Shown one piece after another: positions 1 to 12,310 of a stretch of 64,000 nt of DNA. The position numbers and the translations under genes are program-made. This stretch comes from Thysanoteuthis rhombus. Lineage: Eukaryota; Mollusca; Cephalopoda; Oegopsida; Thysanoteuthidae. Each line of letters starts with the position of its first letter. Within the stretch, counting starts at the first letter, position 1. The notes under the pieces were generated by a model, which saw nothing but the letters and a program-made list of their open reading frames with translations, made no database searches and had not been told where the DNA came from. Where the stretch lies: positions 56,612,293-56,676,292 of the forward strand of contig OY735213.1 of the NCBI GenBank assembly GCA_963457665.1, in the 5' to 3' direction.

Positions 1-176
1 TTGTTATATAGCACTTTTCCAGAGTTCAACAACAGCTTTGATTTGTAACAAATATTGGAGGAGATATGTCAGTTGAGGATTTTATTTATTACAATAAGCT
101 TTGTAAAAATTACATCGTCTACTAATTTGCATGTATGGCTTTTAATTGTATAACTGATTATTTGTTGGGGGATTCC

Positions 177-335
177 TGTTATAACCTGAAACAGCTTGAG
201 TTGAGACTTTAAAAACCCAACTTAAAAATCAGGATACTTAAATTTTTGAAAATGAATTACCTAATACAATAGCTTTTGGTTCCTTAGTGTCGATCCATGC
301 ATAAATAAGCCCATCATTTTTGACAGGTGTAGGCT
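177..335 (+). repeat. Interspersed repeat R1, copy A
   Basis: This segment aligns by eye with 28738-28955. Both carry a 'TTAAAATCAGGATACTT' block, then an 'AATAGCTTT' block, then 'GATCCATRCA', a short spacer and 'TTTCTGATGG' or 'TTTTTGACAGG'. The order and spacing agree apart from an A-rich expansion in the other copy. I see no coding potential or terminal repeats, so the class is unknown. Confidence 0.6.
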
Positions 336-3300
336 AGTGCTGTTATAAAGCAGAAGCATAAACTGTGTCATGTATGACATGACAAACCTGAAAAGGAACG
401 ATTGAAATATTGTTATGATATAACTCATTTACTCTTATAAAGCCAGACATCTCACCAGTCAGTAATAATGATCTCCAAAGATCAGCTTGCAAACCATTGC
501 ACCAATAAATACCCACATATGAATATATTATCTTTCACCTTACAGTCTTATATTTGTAAAGTGATAGCCCGAAAGATGTGTGTCATTAGTACATTAAAAG
601 ATAGATAAGCTGTCAAAATATGATCTGAAGTAGGTATAAATTATTCTGAACTAATCAGAGCACTATGAAGTACTATCTTAGCTTTATTCTAGAACCTAGA
701 TTATCCTAGTTCTAGGTCCAGCTAGGGATATGTAAACATTTTATACCAGCATTTATGCTATCTCCAGGAGGCAGGCAATCTCCAGGAGGGAGGTGTCTAC
801 TCCTTAACACTTACTGAACTCTTCATAATGTCAAATAAACACACTTAAACAAATTTGAAGTACAAACAGATGCAGATAATGTGCCTTATTAAAATAATAC
901 GGGAGAGGAAATGTCTAGTTATAAACTGCATATATTTTTTCAGTTAGAACAAGCACTCATTCATAAATCTTTCCTGGCTTCTCTTATGGGAAACGGTGGG
1001 AGGGTGAGTGTACATAATTTTCTTACACATGTGTATGGGTAACTATCGGTTATTCTGATTTTATTGGACACCTCTTTCACTTTTTGGAAATTCACTTCCC
1101 ACAACAAGCAAAGAGCAATCCTAGACTGCTAAAAGCATGGGCGTTTACTGCAAAACGATATACATTGGGGATATATTGATATTTGTTCAAATACAATTTG
1201 CTGCAATATCAATATAGTTATGTAACATCAAACATGGTTTCTGCTGAGTAAAGGATATTTTGTGTTGCTTATGAACTGGTTAAAAACACAGGATGATATA
1301 TTTCCCATGGGATGTACAACTCTTAAAAGATAATCAAAAGTTTATATACATGGATAGTAAAAAAAAAAAATAAGGAAAGGGACTCTAACATTACATGAGC
1401 TTAATTTGGTGTGTATGAGTAGGGAGAGGTGGGGGTGGAAAGTCATTGCATGTAATCTTGCATAATGAAAGCATTGTAAAAACAGACAAATGCAGAGAGC
1501 CCTCGAGAGTAGGAATGGCTGATTGGCAGGGAAACAGAACCAAGAAATTTGAAACCTTCAAGAGCTGACCAAGGATAGAATAATGGAGTAAGATAGGAAG
1601 AGCTAAGTTCTGAAAGTGATATCCTCAAGGGGAACGGAGGTGGCATGAATGTCAATCATTGATAGAAGAGATGGTGACATTATAACACCTCATCTTTTAC
1701 AATATGGAAGAGGCCAGGGTGAGAGGGAAGGAGCAGAAACCAAGAATGGAATTTTTGCCAAAGGGGTCTGACATTAGAGATTTATTTAAACATGTCTCCT
1801 CCATGTCAGTGTATTGTTTAATAAAACCTATTTTATTACAGGGAATTTTTTTTTCTCTTGTGGTAGTGTTGAGGGAGAATAAGCAGTGGCCTGATGTCAA
1901 AGACCTATGCCTTGCCTTGTCACTCTGGCCGAACAAGAAAACAGCAAGTAGAATTGGACAGGAGAAGAGGAAAAGGTTATATGAAAGGAGAGAAATCATT
2001 GACGAAAGAGGCACAGTGTAGGATTCGTACAGAGATGTGTAATTTGATCAGTAACATCAGCTTCACCTGTTTTCAATAAAGAAGCTAAAAGCAAAAACTG
2101 ATTAATATTTCCATTATTCCATCTTGTAGAAGTATTTTCAAACTCTTCATAGAGTTGAAATTATATCTTTGATCTTTCATCAATAGAAGGATAATGATCC
2201 TGGGAACACACCTTTCAAAATTGAACACTCGATTCTTGACAACAGTAATATTTTTTGTGAACACTTGACATTAGCAGACTTATGGAAAAATAAATATTTA
2301 AAAAGCCATTTAAAAGAAGAAAGAAGAAAAGGAAAACTGCAAGTACTGAAAAATAGTGTTTGAATATTCTACAGGGCAACTGGAGACGGAACAAGAAGTA
2401 TATTTACAACAGTCATGTAAACTCCTTGGCATCTTCTTCAATTTAGTTAACATAATGAATGCCAAGAAAAAATAGACTTGTTTTGGATGGTAATGGGAGA
2501 AACTAAATCTTTTCCACGAAACTCATACTTTTAATCAGTCTGTAAATAGGTGATGATGAGATGTATACAGAGGAAAAAAAGGAAAAAAAGATACTGATCC
2601 TAAATGAAATCTATTCCAAGAGAACTTAGACTACATTTTCTTAAGTTTCCATGTTATTGAAACTAAGGATGTAGCTTTAATGCTACGAATCTTATCTAAC
2701 ACTCTTGTATAGATTCGCACATTAAAAATCTACTGACCAGGCATTGATTCAATGTTCTAACATCAGGTAAATGGCTGCTCCTATACTTCTCAAAGAAACA
2801 AGTAATAACTGCAATAATTATGAAGTAGTGACCCTGGTCTGGCTTTATTTCAAAGAAAGTTGTTTCATTAGTAACATTGATTGATACCAGTATGTTAAAA
2901 GCAAAAGAAAACAAAACCTATCCAGCAGTTCCAACATTAATAGTTTACTGGTTAGAACAGATGTCTAGAAACCAAATCTTCTTCAAGATCTATGGTTACA
3001 GATTAATTAATGGCTGTGTGGTGATCAATGTACTGAAAACCTGAGTCTTGCACCATTCAATTTCTGTCAGGAGAGGCTCATTAGCCAACATCAATTTCAA
3101 AGATTATCAGGAGAGTAATTTTTTCTATCCGCTAGATGAAAACTTGAAAGGTGAAATAGAAAGGGTCTGGCAGCTGATACTTTGAGAGAAGAAAGGGTAC
3201 AGTTTTTTATGTGTTTTACTTTATTAATACATCTATTACTGTTTCATTGACCTAGCAATATGAGAAGAAAAATAACCAAAACATCTATAAAGATTAATTT

Positions 3301-3420
3301 TATTGAAAAAAATCCGTGTGTCAATTCTAACAAGGATTGGAAAAGATTTTGATGTAAAAAATTTTGTTCCCTATGCTTAGAACTGGATATTGGCTAATTT
3401 TTAATTGGTGATAAGAAAGC
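336..3420. other. Unassigned AT-rich DNA
   Basis: There is no convincing gene here. Opposite-strand open frames of about 105 codons near 1697-2021 overlap each other and have neither splice context nor a recognisable domain, so I treat them as chance. Short A tracts are the only obvious repeats. Confidence 0.5.
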
Positions 3421-3450
3421 GCAACAATCTTTTCTTTTTTTCCTTTTTAG

Positions 3451-3541
3451 GCATCTGTACTTTAAAATTGAGGTTTTGATTGGACCTTCTCTGAATAAAA
3501 CCTATTTGATCCCAGACACAAAGGGCTCTTCGGAAATATAG
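3451..3541 (+). other. Possible terminal coding exon (unidentified)
   Basis: A strong acceptor, with a long T/C run ending in TTTTTAG at 3450, precedes 29 open codons read from 3452 and a TAG at 3539-3541. The peptide starts HLYFKIEVLIGPS and ends DTKGSSEI. It looks protein-like but matches no family I know. An open run this long is common by chance, and there is no partner exon in view. Confidence 0.22.
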
Positions 3542-4325
3542 TTGGAAACTTAATCCAGTGAAATATCAAAAGCATAGAACAGTTTTCTTAAGGTAAAATG
3601 CAGAAAAATGCTTTCAACCATTTATGGCAAATTTTTATTACTATAAAATCCAGAGAATCTGTGACCAAATCTTTAAAAACATGTTCATTAATATTCAAGT
3701 ACTTATAAAATCTGCGATTTTCATATGGTTATAACCTGGCCCATTCATTTATCAACAAACCTCTTAAGCTACAGCTAGCGAGTAAAAATAGAAACACAAA
3801 GCAAATTAAGTGTAAATAGGGAGAGAATTTCTACCCCTTCCTTAATTCCTGTAAAATTATGGATTCTATCACGGAAGAAAAGGTTAAAACCATTGACATG
3901 AATTTACTCACAAGTTAATTTACTTGGCATGTGGGAAATAAGTGGGGAAACGAAGCTGGAGGAGGGAACAATGAATGGGTGTAATATCCTTCCCCAAAAC
4001 ATCAAGTAACATTAGTTTCAAGAGAGAAGAGATATTGTCCTTTACTTGAAGTAGGAAGATTGAAAATCATTTTTTTTCCCCAACACTTCATGGATATCGA
4101 GTTGTATTCTCCGGTTATAATTATTACATAAGTATTATTGCAAACAGATTTTAAGAATGGTTTATAAAAAGGTGAATCAAAAGTACTCTCATTTTTTTTT
4201 TCTACAGACTTTTACTCCACAGCTTATTTCTTGTACAGAACCCAAGGCTATCTATGACTACATTATGTTATTAATATAATTACTCTATTTATCATTATCA
4301 ACACTAATCAACAGTACCTTTTGTT

Positions 4326-4700
4326 TTGGATGTTAAAGTGGTAGATGTAAGTATTGAGAGTTTGGCAATTATGAGTTATGTTGAACTGAGTCTCGAAGCT
4401 GCAGTACCTATTCACAAGATTCAAGAAGTAGATAAAAATGAAACAATATCTAACTGTACAACCCAAAATTGGTTTATATGTTTTAAGGGTGATGACTTAC
4501 CTCTTGAAATAAGACTCAGAAGTGAACGATCATCAGTTATTGGTTATAATGGTTTAAAATGCAAGATAGAGGAGAACCCATCTAGCAGTAGTTGAAAACT
4601 ATCAGAAGAGTGAGGATCATCAAAGGATACCATCTGTAGAGCATTACATAAGCTTAAAAATTTGTACAAGAGCTCTTTGGAGATTGAAAAACAAAAATAC
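4326..4700 (+). pseudogene. Degenerate mariner transposase N-terminal fragment
   Basis: The 89-codon open frame, and its continuation past an in-frame stop at about 4593, resembles the N-terminal DNA-binding region of mariner/SETMAR-type transposases. The visible order is a first helix region (about residues 20-40), then 'TTQNWFICFKGDDLPLE', matching the family pattern of W-F-x-x-F-x-x-G-D-x-x-L-E, then 'RSERSSVIGYNGLK' for the family's R-S-G-R-P stretch, then 'IEENPSSSS'. After the stop, a SEE-GSSKDTI segment matches the second helix-turn-helix. The catalytic DDD domain is absent. The premature stop and missing C-terminus show a dead relic. No terminal inverted repeats were found nearby. Confidence 0.78.
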
Positions 4701-5127
4701 TTTTGATACACCCTCAATAAATCAATCTAGTGTACTTGAAAAGGGCTTTATCGTACAAACTACTTAGAATAATTTCAAGAATATGGGCTGTAGCAAGGAG
4801 TTCTTTGTGCATTTTCAGAAAGGGCCGAACTTAATGGTGTGTGGAGCAGCCTGCCTCAATTGTCATGTAAAGTCATTTTCCGTCTGTCATAAAACTATGG
4901 CTTTGAAGTATTTTGGTTACTTCTTTTCAGTGTTGCCAATGCTTATTCAAATAAAATACTTTAAGACTAATACATAAATAATAAAAGTAGTAAAATCAAT
5001 TACTACATGGAAATAGGAACAAATAAAAAACTATTTGAGAGAGAGAATACTGTCAATAGTTTTGAGAAGGATCATTAACATACAAAAAGTTATTTGGATG
5101 ATAGAACTTCTTCATGCAGTTTGTGTT

Positions 5128-5255
5128 GTCAACATGACGTTGCAGCCGATCCATTCTATGGCCTTGCTTCAGGAAATTCTGTTTACCACCACCATATTTA
5201 TGTAGTACACCTGAGGAAAGCCATAGAATGAATTAACTGCAACATCGTGTTAACA
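5128..5255. mobile_element. Foldback element, GGCCATAGAATGG family, copy 1
   Basis: Two arms of about 45 bp in inverted orientation flank a spacer of about 40 bp. The left arm carries 'GATCCATTCTATGGCC' and the right arm carries its complement around 'GCCATAGAATGAATT'. The outer ends complement through 'TTGTCAACATGACGTTGCAG' versus 'CTGCAACATCGTGTTAACA'. The same arm appears at 25468-25695 and singly at 41085-41150. There is no coding capacity. The arms resemble part of a hammerhead ribozyme core (see findings). Confidence 0.7.
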
Positions 5256-6717
5256 CAAAGGGAAAGAAAATGTTTGTCAAGATAATTTAGCACGACTGTA
5301 GTAAAATCTTTTTATTACAACCAAGTATATGCTGTATAATTTAATACTTCTTGAGTTTTTTTTGAGTGCCCAAGAAATAATTTCTAGACAGTTAAAATGA
5401 AAATAAAAAGGAATTTTTTTTATTATTGTGAAAACAAATATTAAACCAAAAAATAGTTTTAAATGATTTTTCCATTGAACTGATTTCCCACTTTCAAAAT
5501 TCTGTTCTGACAACCAAATCTTTTCTTTCCATCTTTGATATAGTCAAGATGGGAGGGCAAGATTTGATTATCCATATAAAATCTGGGATGGTAATGACTC
5601 CTCTGGAAGTCATAGAGAATGAGATTCTTTTTGATTTATTGAAATATAATCAGGATTGTTACTTATCAGAGTGAGAATTAACTGAATATTCATTGTCTCA
5701 ACATAGCCATTATAAGCTTATTCAGTGCCTGGGACAAACACTCTAAATGGAAATCCATTTTTGATAGCTTTTTTCTTGCATTTATTCGAAGTGATCACCC
5801 AAAGGTAGTACAAATCTTTCCCAATCCTACTAAAATCTTCTAGAACTTTACCAAAAACAATCATTTTTTTAAAGGTTAATTTACTAAATTCCAGATTTAT
5901 CCTTACCAATGTTAAAAAATAAAACAAAAAGAATCCAAAATAACAACTGAAGCATTAAAATTCAAAGATGTAAAAAATCCATCAAAGGATAAATATGGTA
6001 GGAATAAATTCTATTCATGACATCACAGCCGATTTCTTGTGGAAAACATCTAGAATATAGCGAAGAAACGCGTTATCTAGATGTTATTAATAAACCTATC
6101 TGAATGAAGAATTTTTTTTCTTCCAGAAATGAAAAAATCTATTTTTAGAAGGGGTCTAGTGGAGTACTGATGCCAATTTTCAAGCCTGTAGACAAAACGG
6201 TATGGTCAGATGCATTGGAACACACACAAATATAAAAAAAAGGACAAAATCCTTCATCTTTAGAAGTTCTCATGAACCTGTTCCTCTCAGCTCTATAGAA
6301 AAAACAAAAATAGATCTAATTATAATAATAGTGGGCTTGGTTTAAGTGATGTAAAGAGAGGAAATAAAGGTTAAAGTTATACTCCAAGTAAGAGGTTAGC
6401 TTACATACCACAACAAGATTTCAAGGTGGAGTTTTTTTTTTTTTTATATATAAAACCAGTTTAGCACAAAGGGTAGAGATGAAAAATAATGGCCGGGGGT
6501 GAGTAAGAAATATTAGTTTCGTCTTCAGACCTTGAAGACTCCTCTTTCCTTGTTAAATCCATAATATCCATAAAATATAAAAAGGTTAAGGTTTTATATC
6601 ATTGAGTACATATTTACCTTTTTTACATCTGAAATTAAGGTTCATTGTGCAAAGGAAAGAATGAACTTGAATGCGAAAGGGGTTAAAAAAATTTGTTTTG
6701 GTTAGGGATAGTGGTAT

Positions 6718-6720
<3 letters not shown>
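5256..6720. other. Unassigned AT-rich DNA
   Basis: I see no gene or recognisable element. A T run at 6110 and an alternating TA run near 6450 are the only simple-sequence features. Confidence 0.45.

Positions 6721-6721
<1 letters not shown>

Positions 6722-6753
<32 letters not shown>
6722..6753 (+). repeat. (GA)n microsatellite
   Basis: An uninterrupted GA dinucleotide run of about 32 bp. Confidence 0.95.
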
Positions 6754-6756
<3 letters not shown>

Positions 6757-7514
6757 CATCCAAAAACTCTAAAATAAAGAACAATCAGTCTTTTTTGCCT
6801 GAGACTGCAAACAATGTTGGAATTATAGTATGTTGATTTCCCATAGAACAGAATTGGCTGACCTTTAAGTAGTGAGCTATAAAGGTTTGTGGACAGGAGT
6901 GATGGTAAATGATTTATTTTTTTGTCTTTTTTTTTCTTTTTCTATCCTGTGAAAAGCATGGTTGATTTTTATATGATGTCAAGTTTGTTATGAAGAATAA
7001 CCAAAAAACAGTTGCAGTGAAACAAAGAAACACATCGAAAATACAATTCAACAACATTAGAGATCATTATTAATGTTATCCTTGTCAAAAATACCACAGC
7101 AATCTTAATCACCATCACAATCCTCAGCTCACAATAGATTACTGCGATTACAAATCAATAACTTTTGATTCAAGTATCATATTAGTTGGGTAAGCCTTTT
7201 CTCGTAGAATATAGTTATGTTTATACTTGATGATTTTAAGAATCATAGGTTGTGAGGGCTTATTTCAGATCCACTTGGCTTGTTCATCATGGAATAAAGA
7301 TTAGAGTATCACATTAAAAAGCGATAGAAATAAAAAAAGTAAAAAATTAATAAGAAAGGGTTCAATGGTCAAGTATAATTGCAATCATTACTGAGACAAT
7401 AAGACTTATGTATACAATATTGCACATGTAAGCTTCAACTCAATTGAATTCAAAAAATTGTAAATGTTATAAATAATGAATGCTATCACAAAAAACAAAC
7501 AAACAATACATCAT

Positions 7515-7800
7515 CAACCTTCCAGCATCCATCATAGGACAGACCTTCCCCAAGATTTACAAGACCTCTCTATCATGTGGTCATGATTTCCAACAATTGT
7601 CTAACAGTGCTGCAACAATACTGGCCCATTGCCACTTGCATTTTCTAACAGTTTCTTTGATAGGATTCCTCTTTTTTTCCCTAATATACTCTGTCCTGTG
7701 ATATCTCCATGTGATGTATGAGCATGATTCTCTCTTGTACCTTTCATATTGTATAAACTGACATATACAGGATCTACAACAAAGTATAGACTCCATATAT
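7515..7800 (-). mobile_element. 5'-truncated non-LTR retrotransposon tail, copy 1
   Basis: The minus strand encodes the C-terminal tail of an endonuclease/reverse-transcriptase ORF2. It reads 'SYITWRYHRTEYIREK' and then 'KCKWQWASIVAALLDNCW', corresponding to the family pattern ITWRDR...IREKT...KWQWAGHVARMxDNRW. Part of the tail is deleted, but the terminal 'CTTGGGGAAGGTC' block is kept (minus strand). Nine copies of this family lie in the window and all cover only the 3' end. Assignment to an RTE-like clade rests on the GAT-rich tail and is inference. Confidence 0.8.
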
Positions 7801-8067
7801 GTCAGTCTGTAGAACAGAAAGGGTCTTAATTTCTATGATTTCAAATGTTCCTTTTAATTGAGAGAAAAAAAATTTAAATATTTAAAAAAAAAAATATTAT
7901 TCTGATTGATTCAAGTGAAGAAACTAATTTATTGATTGTAAAGAGAGAAAGAGGGATTGATTAGTTGCTTGTAATTTCAACTTGTATTTACCAAATTGAC
8001 TAACTTGGCAAGCTAGAACTTAATTGAAGACCTTATCACCATTGTTGCTATATGAAGTGATTGCTGT

Positions 8068-8400
8068 GTGAAATACTGGTCTCTCTGGAGGGAAAAGTAT
8101 TGCTCTAGAGGTGTTTGCCATAAGAATCTATCAGCAATTCTATGGAATGTGGTCTCTGGTCGGGAATTGAAGATATCAGCAGAGATTGCTTCCTTAACCT
8201 GCAGTCCAAGTTCACCTCTACAGAGTGCACTGACTACAGAAAAATCCCTCTTACCTGCGGCTTGTTGTGTTGTGCCATGATTAGAGTCAAATTTTTATCA
8301 GACCTTAGACCATAGGTGGTGCCACCAAGGAAGAAAATTAAGTCTCCATTGTGATAACACTTGTGGTTTCAGGCCATTGTGAGTTATATACAATTCAGAA
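8068..8400. other. Unidentified, moderately GC segment
   Basis: This stretch has higher GC than its surroundings and an open frame of 70 codons on the plus strand (ends AACCVVP). The minus strand has a good donor-like 'GCAG|GTAAGAG' at about 8254. It sits between two LINE tails and reads like a decayed repeat, but I cannot name it. Confidence 0.3.
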
Positions 8401-8649
8401 ACCTGGCCAGACAGTAGAATCTATAAAAGAATTCATGTTGCACATACTGCCTGTTTCATAAGATGGTTGATTTCTTTGAATAGTAGTCATGCGAGTATAG
8501 CTGTTCAGAATTCAAACCAATGAATGAGCATCTAGACCCAGTGAAATTCCTGCGTGTTACCCACTGGATTCTCATTACTTTTATAGATTTGGTTACAAGT
8601 CTTATCAGGAGTAAATGAAATGCAAGAATAAAAATTAAAAAGGTTTTTC

Positions 8650-9025
8650 ATCAGCAGACTTTTTTATCTGTCGTTGGATATATACCTTCCCCAAGATTTG
8701 CCAGACTTCTCTACCATAGGCATCGTGGAGCCAATATTTTCAGACTTTGTCTAGTTCAACACAATATCTTATTTTTTGCCAGCCAGTTTTGCATATGATC
8801 TCTGGAGATTCACATTCTGAGTAGTGATGTTGAGTGATGGTCCAACATTCTTGCAGTGTGACCAGCCCATTGCCATTTGTGTTTTTTTAATTGATTCTAT
8901 GATATTTCCTGTTTTTAACTGATATACTGTGCAATCTTGCAATCTCTCCTGTGCACACTGTAGAGTTTACAGTTCAAGGTTCAATCTTTTGGTTAGGTTC
9001 TATGTTTCAGCTCCATAGATGACTA
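8650..9025 (-). mobile_element. 5'-truncated non-LTR retrotransposon tail, copy 2
   Basis: Read on the minus strand, this copy shows 'VIYGAET' (the family's TYGAETW), 'CAATGGGCTGG' (WQWAG), and then a terminal block close to that of the plus-strand copies: 'GAACTAGACAAAGTCTG', 'TATTGGCTCC' and 'CTTGGGGAAGG'. It has many stops and small indels, so it is a dead fossil. It is the longest minus-strand copy, reaching further 5' than most others here. Confidence 0.85.
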
Positions 9026-9569
9026 TTTGGAGAAAGTACTGGTTGAATATCCTTTTTAGGACCAATGGGATTTTCTATTTTTAAAGGTTGAGCTTGCTTC
9101 TATAAACAAACTGATTCTTCACTTGATTTCTTGGATATTCATTGTTCTAGATAGGTGTAGTGATTACTTTCTTTAGCTCTGCCTTTTTTGATTTTGATCA
9201 TTGTGACATTCATTTGTACATTTTTTGACTGAGATAGGAAAAATCCTCCTCCTGCCCCACATCATTTTAATTGGATTAAAGTATGTGTGGTCATTTTCAA
9301 ACAAAATTCTAACTCTTTCAATGTCCAATAGAACAAAAATCAATATATCTCTGATAAATGACAGGCTTATCATTTTCATGAAATATTTCAGTTTGTCACT
9401 CCCTTTTATACATTATTACATATATCATAAGTGATAAGAAAATTGAACCAGGATTCAATCATTCAATTTAAAATTGATTTTACTTTTACATGAAGAATTT
9501 TTATGTGTATTTTTATGCAAGAAGCCTTTATATACATGACTATTAGCAGAGACAATTGCCAAAACAAAC

Positions 9570-9830
9570 TCAGGGTTGCCAACTCAAAAAATATTTTTTA
9601 CACGGGTTTGACTGCTAAAAAGGGCTAAATAATAAAAAAAGGGAGCCAAATAAAAGTGAAAAAAAAAAAAAAATACCAATAAGATGCTAAACATGATTAA
9701 AAAATGGCCCCAAATATTTAAGCACTTCTGTACTAATTAAGCAATTTTCAAACTGGCAAATTTTATTTGTCAGAGATCAAATTCCATCTGACGACAGATT
9801 TAACATCTATGAATTAAGGTCCAATATCAA
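9570..9830 (+). repeat. Interspersed repeat R2, copy 1
   Basis: It aligns with 35405-35690 through 'AAACTCAG-GTT-CCAACTC', 'TTGACTG-CAAAAAG-GCTAAATAA', 'AATGGCC', 'GAAATTCC' and 'TTTAACATC' blocks in the same order. A minus-strand relative is at 28000-28235. An internal A run (about 9660) is expanded. No coding potential or terminal repeats are visible. Confidence 0.65.
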
Positions 9831-10569
9831 AAAGAAGGCTAATTGAAAAATTGACTTAAATTTCCATTAATTCCATCTTAAGATAGAGATTTAACAGCTC
9901 CATCTCTCTCTATATATATATATCAACTGATCATAAAGTAATTACTGAAAACAAATTCCAAATCAAGACTAAAAGACCTCTTTTTAAAGAAAAAGAACAG
10001 AAAGAGGTCAAGAACCTTGATTTTTTTTTTTTTTTAACTGTGCCATGAAAATTAATCATAAATATAACAGGTCTCTTACATCCAAACAAAAAAATTAAGA
10101 TAATTATTTAGATCTTATCTCACTTTTGCTAAAACTGCAAATATTTCTGACAACCTACATTGGGACTGAAAAAAGATTCTAAGTAAAATTTTATCATTAT
10201 ACAACTTGTTCATTATCCATCAAAATGCTCAAATCTTATAACCCTCCATAATTAAGCTGTATTCGACAGCATCAATAGCATAAGTCAACAGAGAGAAAAT
10301 TATAAAAAGAGAGTGATGCCTTCATGCACAAATTTTACAAGTACCAAAAATTTAAAACAAAGCAGGCGTTGATAAAATTTAGAGAACTTCCAAATGGTTA
10401 ACAGATTCTTCAAGTGATCTGTATTCTTAGCCAACATACAAGTGAAGAAAGAATCTACATAGAACCCACGATAGCAAAAGATAAGGCATTCTTGTTGAAG
10501 AAATTCAGATGCTGAACTGAAACAGAAAGACAAAGCCTTCTAATTTAGTATCACATCACGTCAACTTAC
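9831..10569. other. Unassigned AT-rich DNA
   Basis: Contains a short TA microsatellite (about 9910) and a T run (about 10021). The 77-codon minus-strand open frame at 10300-10533 has no domain I recognise. Confidence 0.4.
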
Positions 10570-10643
10570 AAAGTGTGCCACAGAAACTATATGAGATGAG
10601 CTTCTGCTGCTGCCACTGCCACCAGAGTAATGATAATGCAGAT
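10570..10643 (-). other. Possible internal coding exon (unidentified)
   Basis: On the minus strand a canonical donor GTAAGT follows position 10570. Upstream of it is an open frame of 24 codons rich in Ser and Gly (LHYHYSGGSGSSRSSS, then HIVSVAHF). With the acceptor at ...CTTGACAAG the exon is 74 nt and starts with two spare bases. That fits the single spare base left by the candidate exon at 18959-19014. The acceptor has a weak pyrimidine tract, and other AG choices inside the exon are possible. Confidence 0.3.
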
Positions 10644-10748
10644 CTTGTCAAGGACAATGCAGTTACACCAGGTTCTCAGTTATAGCTTAGTGGCAAACTC
10701 TTTGAGATACAACCATGAGTTTTATAATACAATCTCTAATACTATGGA

Positions 10749-11240
10749 CAGTGGTCGCTAACCTTTTTATGCCTAGTGCTCACCTTTGAGGCTTCTGCGA
10801 GGGTAAAATTTTTGTACCGCCCACTAATATTTCAAATCCAGTTAGGCACTTAATGGCCATTTTGAATGACTAAAAATGGCTGGATGTGTTGAAAATAGCT
10901 AAAATTGTATGGATTTCTTTTCCAAGCAATCAGGCAACAGTATATGCTCCAAACACTTGTACGAAGGTTTCAAAAAGTAAATTTACAAAGTATTTATCAT
11001 GTATTAAGAAAATAATGAAAATAAAAGCCACTGTTTTGGTTGGCAATCTTTGTAATTTCGCACTGTTGGCTATAAAAAGAGAAGAAAAGAAAAAAAACAA
11101 CAAAAAACAAAGCGAATTCCCAAATTGAAATCCTTTGTGATGTACACAGACACCTTGTGACCCAGTAATGGGTCTATTGCCTACTGAAAAGATTTAAATC
11201 ACCCACTCGTGGGTGGTATCACCCTGGTTGGTGACCACTG
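10749..11240. mobile_element. hAT-like MITE
   Basis: The element begins CAGTGGTCGCTAACC and ends with the inverted GGTTGGTGACCACTG, 13 of 15 matching as terminal inverted repeats. That is the usual CAGNGGT...AACC end of hAT transposons. It is 492 bp with no transposase. The 80-codon open frame inside is A-rich and not transposase-like. The flanking 8-mers no longer match. A related internal segment is near 33280-33360. Confidence 0.72.
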
Positions 11241-11924
11241 CAGTAGATTATACTGACTGATGTTTTTATAACTCCCTGACATTTAGAGGGGGAGAGGATT
11301 ATTATAAATCGAAGTTAGCAAGCCATTATTCATTTGTAAACAAGATTGACCTTTCACTTCAAGAAAACTTCTGGAAAAAAAAAAAAGAAAAAAGTGCAAA
11401 CTTTATTTCACTCATGAATAAAAGCAGCAAAAGGTGATATACAAAGTTCAATTTCTAAGAGAGGTACTGACTGCAGCAAATAAATGATTTTAACAGTATG
11501 CACTGGTGAATGAATGAGTATCAGATGAGGGGCTTCTGAAGGATCCCATTCCCTTGTGAAGGTTTTAAAGCACACCACACAAGAGAAAAAAAAAAAAAAT
11601 AAAAGTATTAGTTTAAATAAAATCAGTCTCCTGCATCTCTTATAGTTATATAAAGTCTATCATATCACAGCCAAATCCGTATATATTTTTGTGGGTATTC
11701 CTTCAAAAAGCTGTGCAAATAGCTGTAGATTCTGGGCTTTTGCTGGTAACAATGTGAAGATAATCTGTGAATGCACTCCATCCTCCAATGGGTTCACAAA
11801 ATTTAATGAGTGACTGATGGTTTTGTGTTGAAGTCAGATGCCTTGAATGCTTTAATATCCATCCCCCTGAAAGAAATCACTTCAATATTGTCCACCATAA
11901 ACCAATCTGGGGTTGGGAGTGATC

Positions 11925-12310
11925 CAGGGAAATATTAAGTCTGTTTTCAAATGGTGAATTCAGTACTTGTAAAATCAAATATAAAAAAATGTGCTGCATT
12001 GGGGGGCAATCAATTAAAAAGTTGGAAAAAGGGGGTGATCAATGAATAATGCGCTCGACTTTCCTTGAGCTATGATCACTAAAAAAGGCCCGATTTAAAA
12101 AAACAAAAACAGTGGCACAAACTAGTGATCAAACTAGAAAAACTTACATTGCATATTGAACCCCACCAATGGAAACCTATTTGGGAGGGGGATTACCCCC
12201 CCCCAATATTTTCCCCCTACCCATTGGAAGGAGTGTGTGTGCAAAATTTCAAGTATCTATTATAAACAGTAAGGACTGAGTGAAGTCCAGACGGATAGAT
12301 ATAAATGTCG
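11925..12310 (+). repeat. SINE/LINE-tail-like repeat R4, copy 1
   Basis: It shares with 24530-24780 the ordered blocks 'GGCAATCAATTAAAAAGTTGG', 'GATCAATGAA', 'GGCACAAACT', 'TTACATTG' and 'TGAACCC'. It then carries C-run and G-run blocks and ends in 'GTGAAGTCCAGACGGATAGATA'. Tails of that kind, with near-tandem AGACGGA, are common on invertebrate retroposons. No promoter boxes are clear, so the class is uncertain. Confidence 0.55.

Noticed and set aside
1697..2021. Opposing open frames of about 105 codons on both strands
   Set aside because: They mirror each other, have no domain or splice support, and are within chance for this length.
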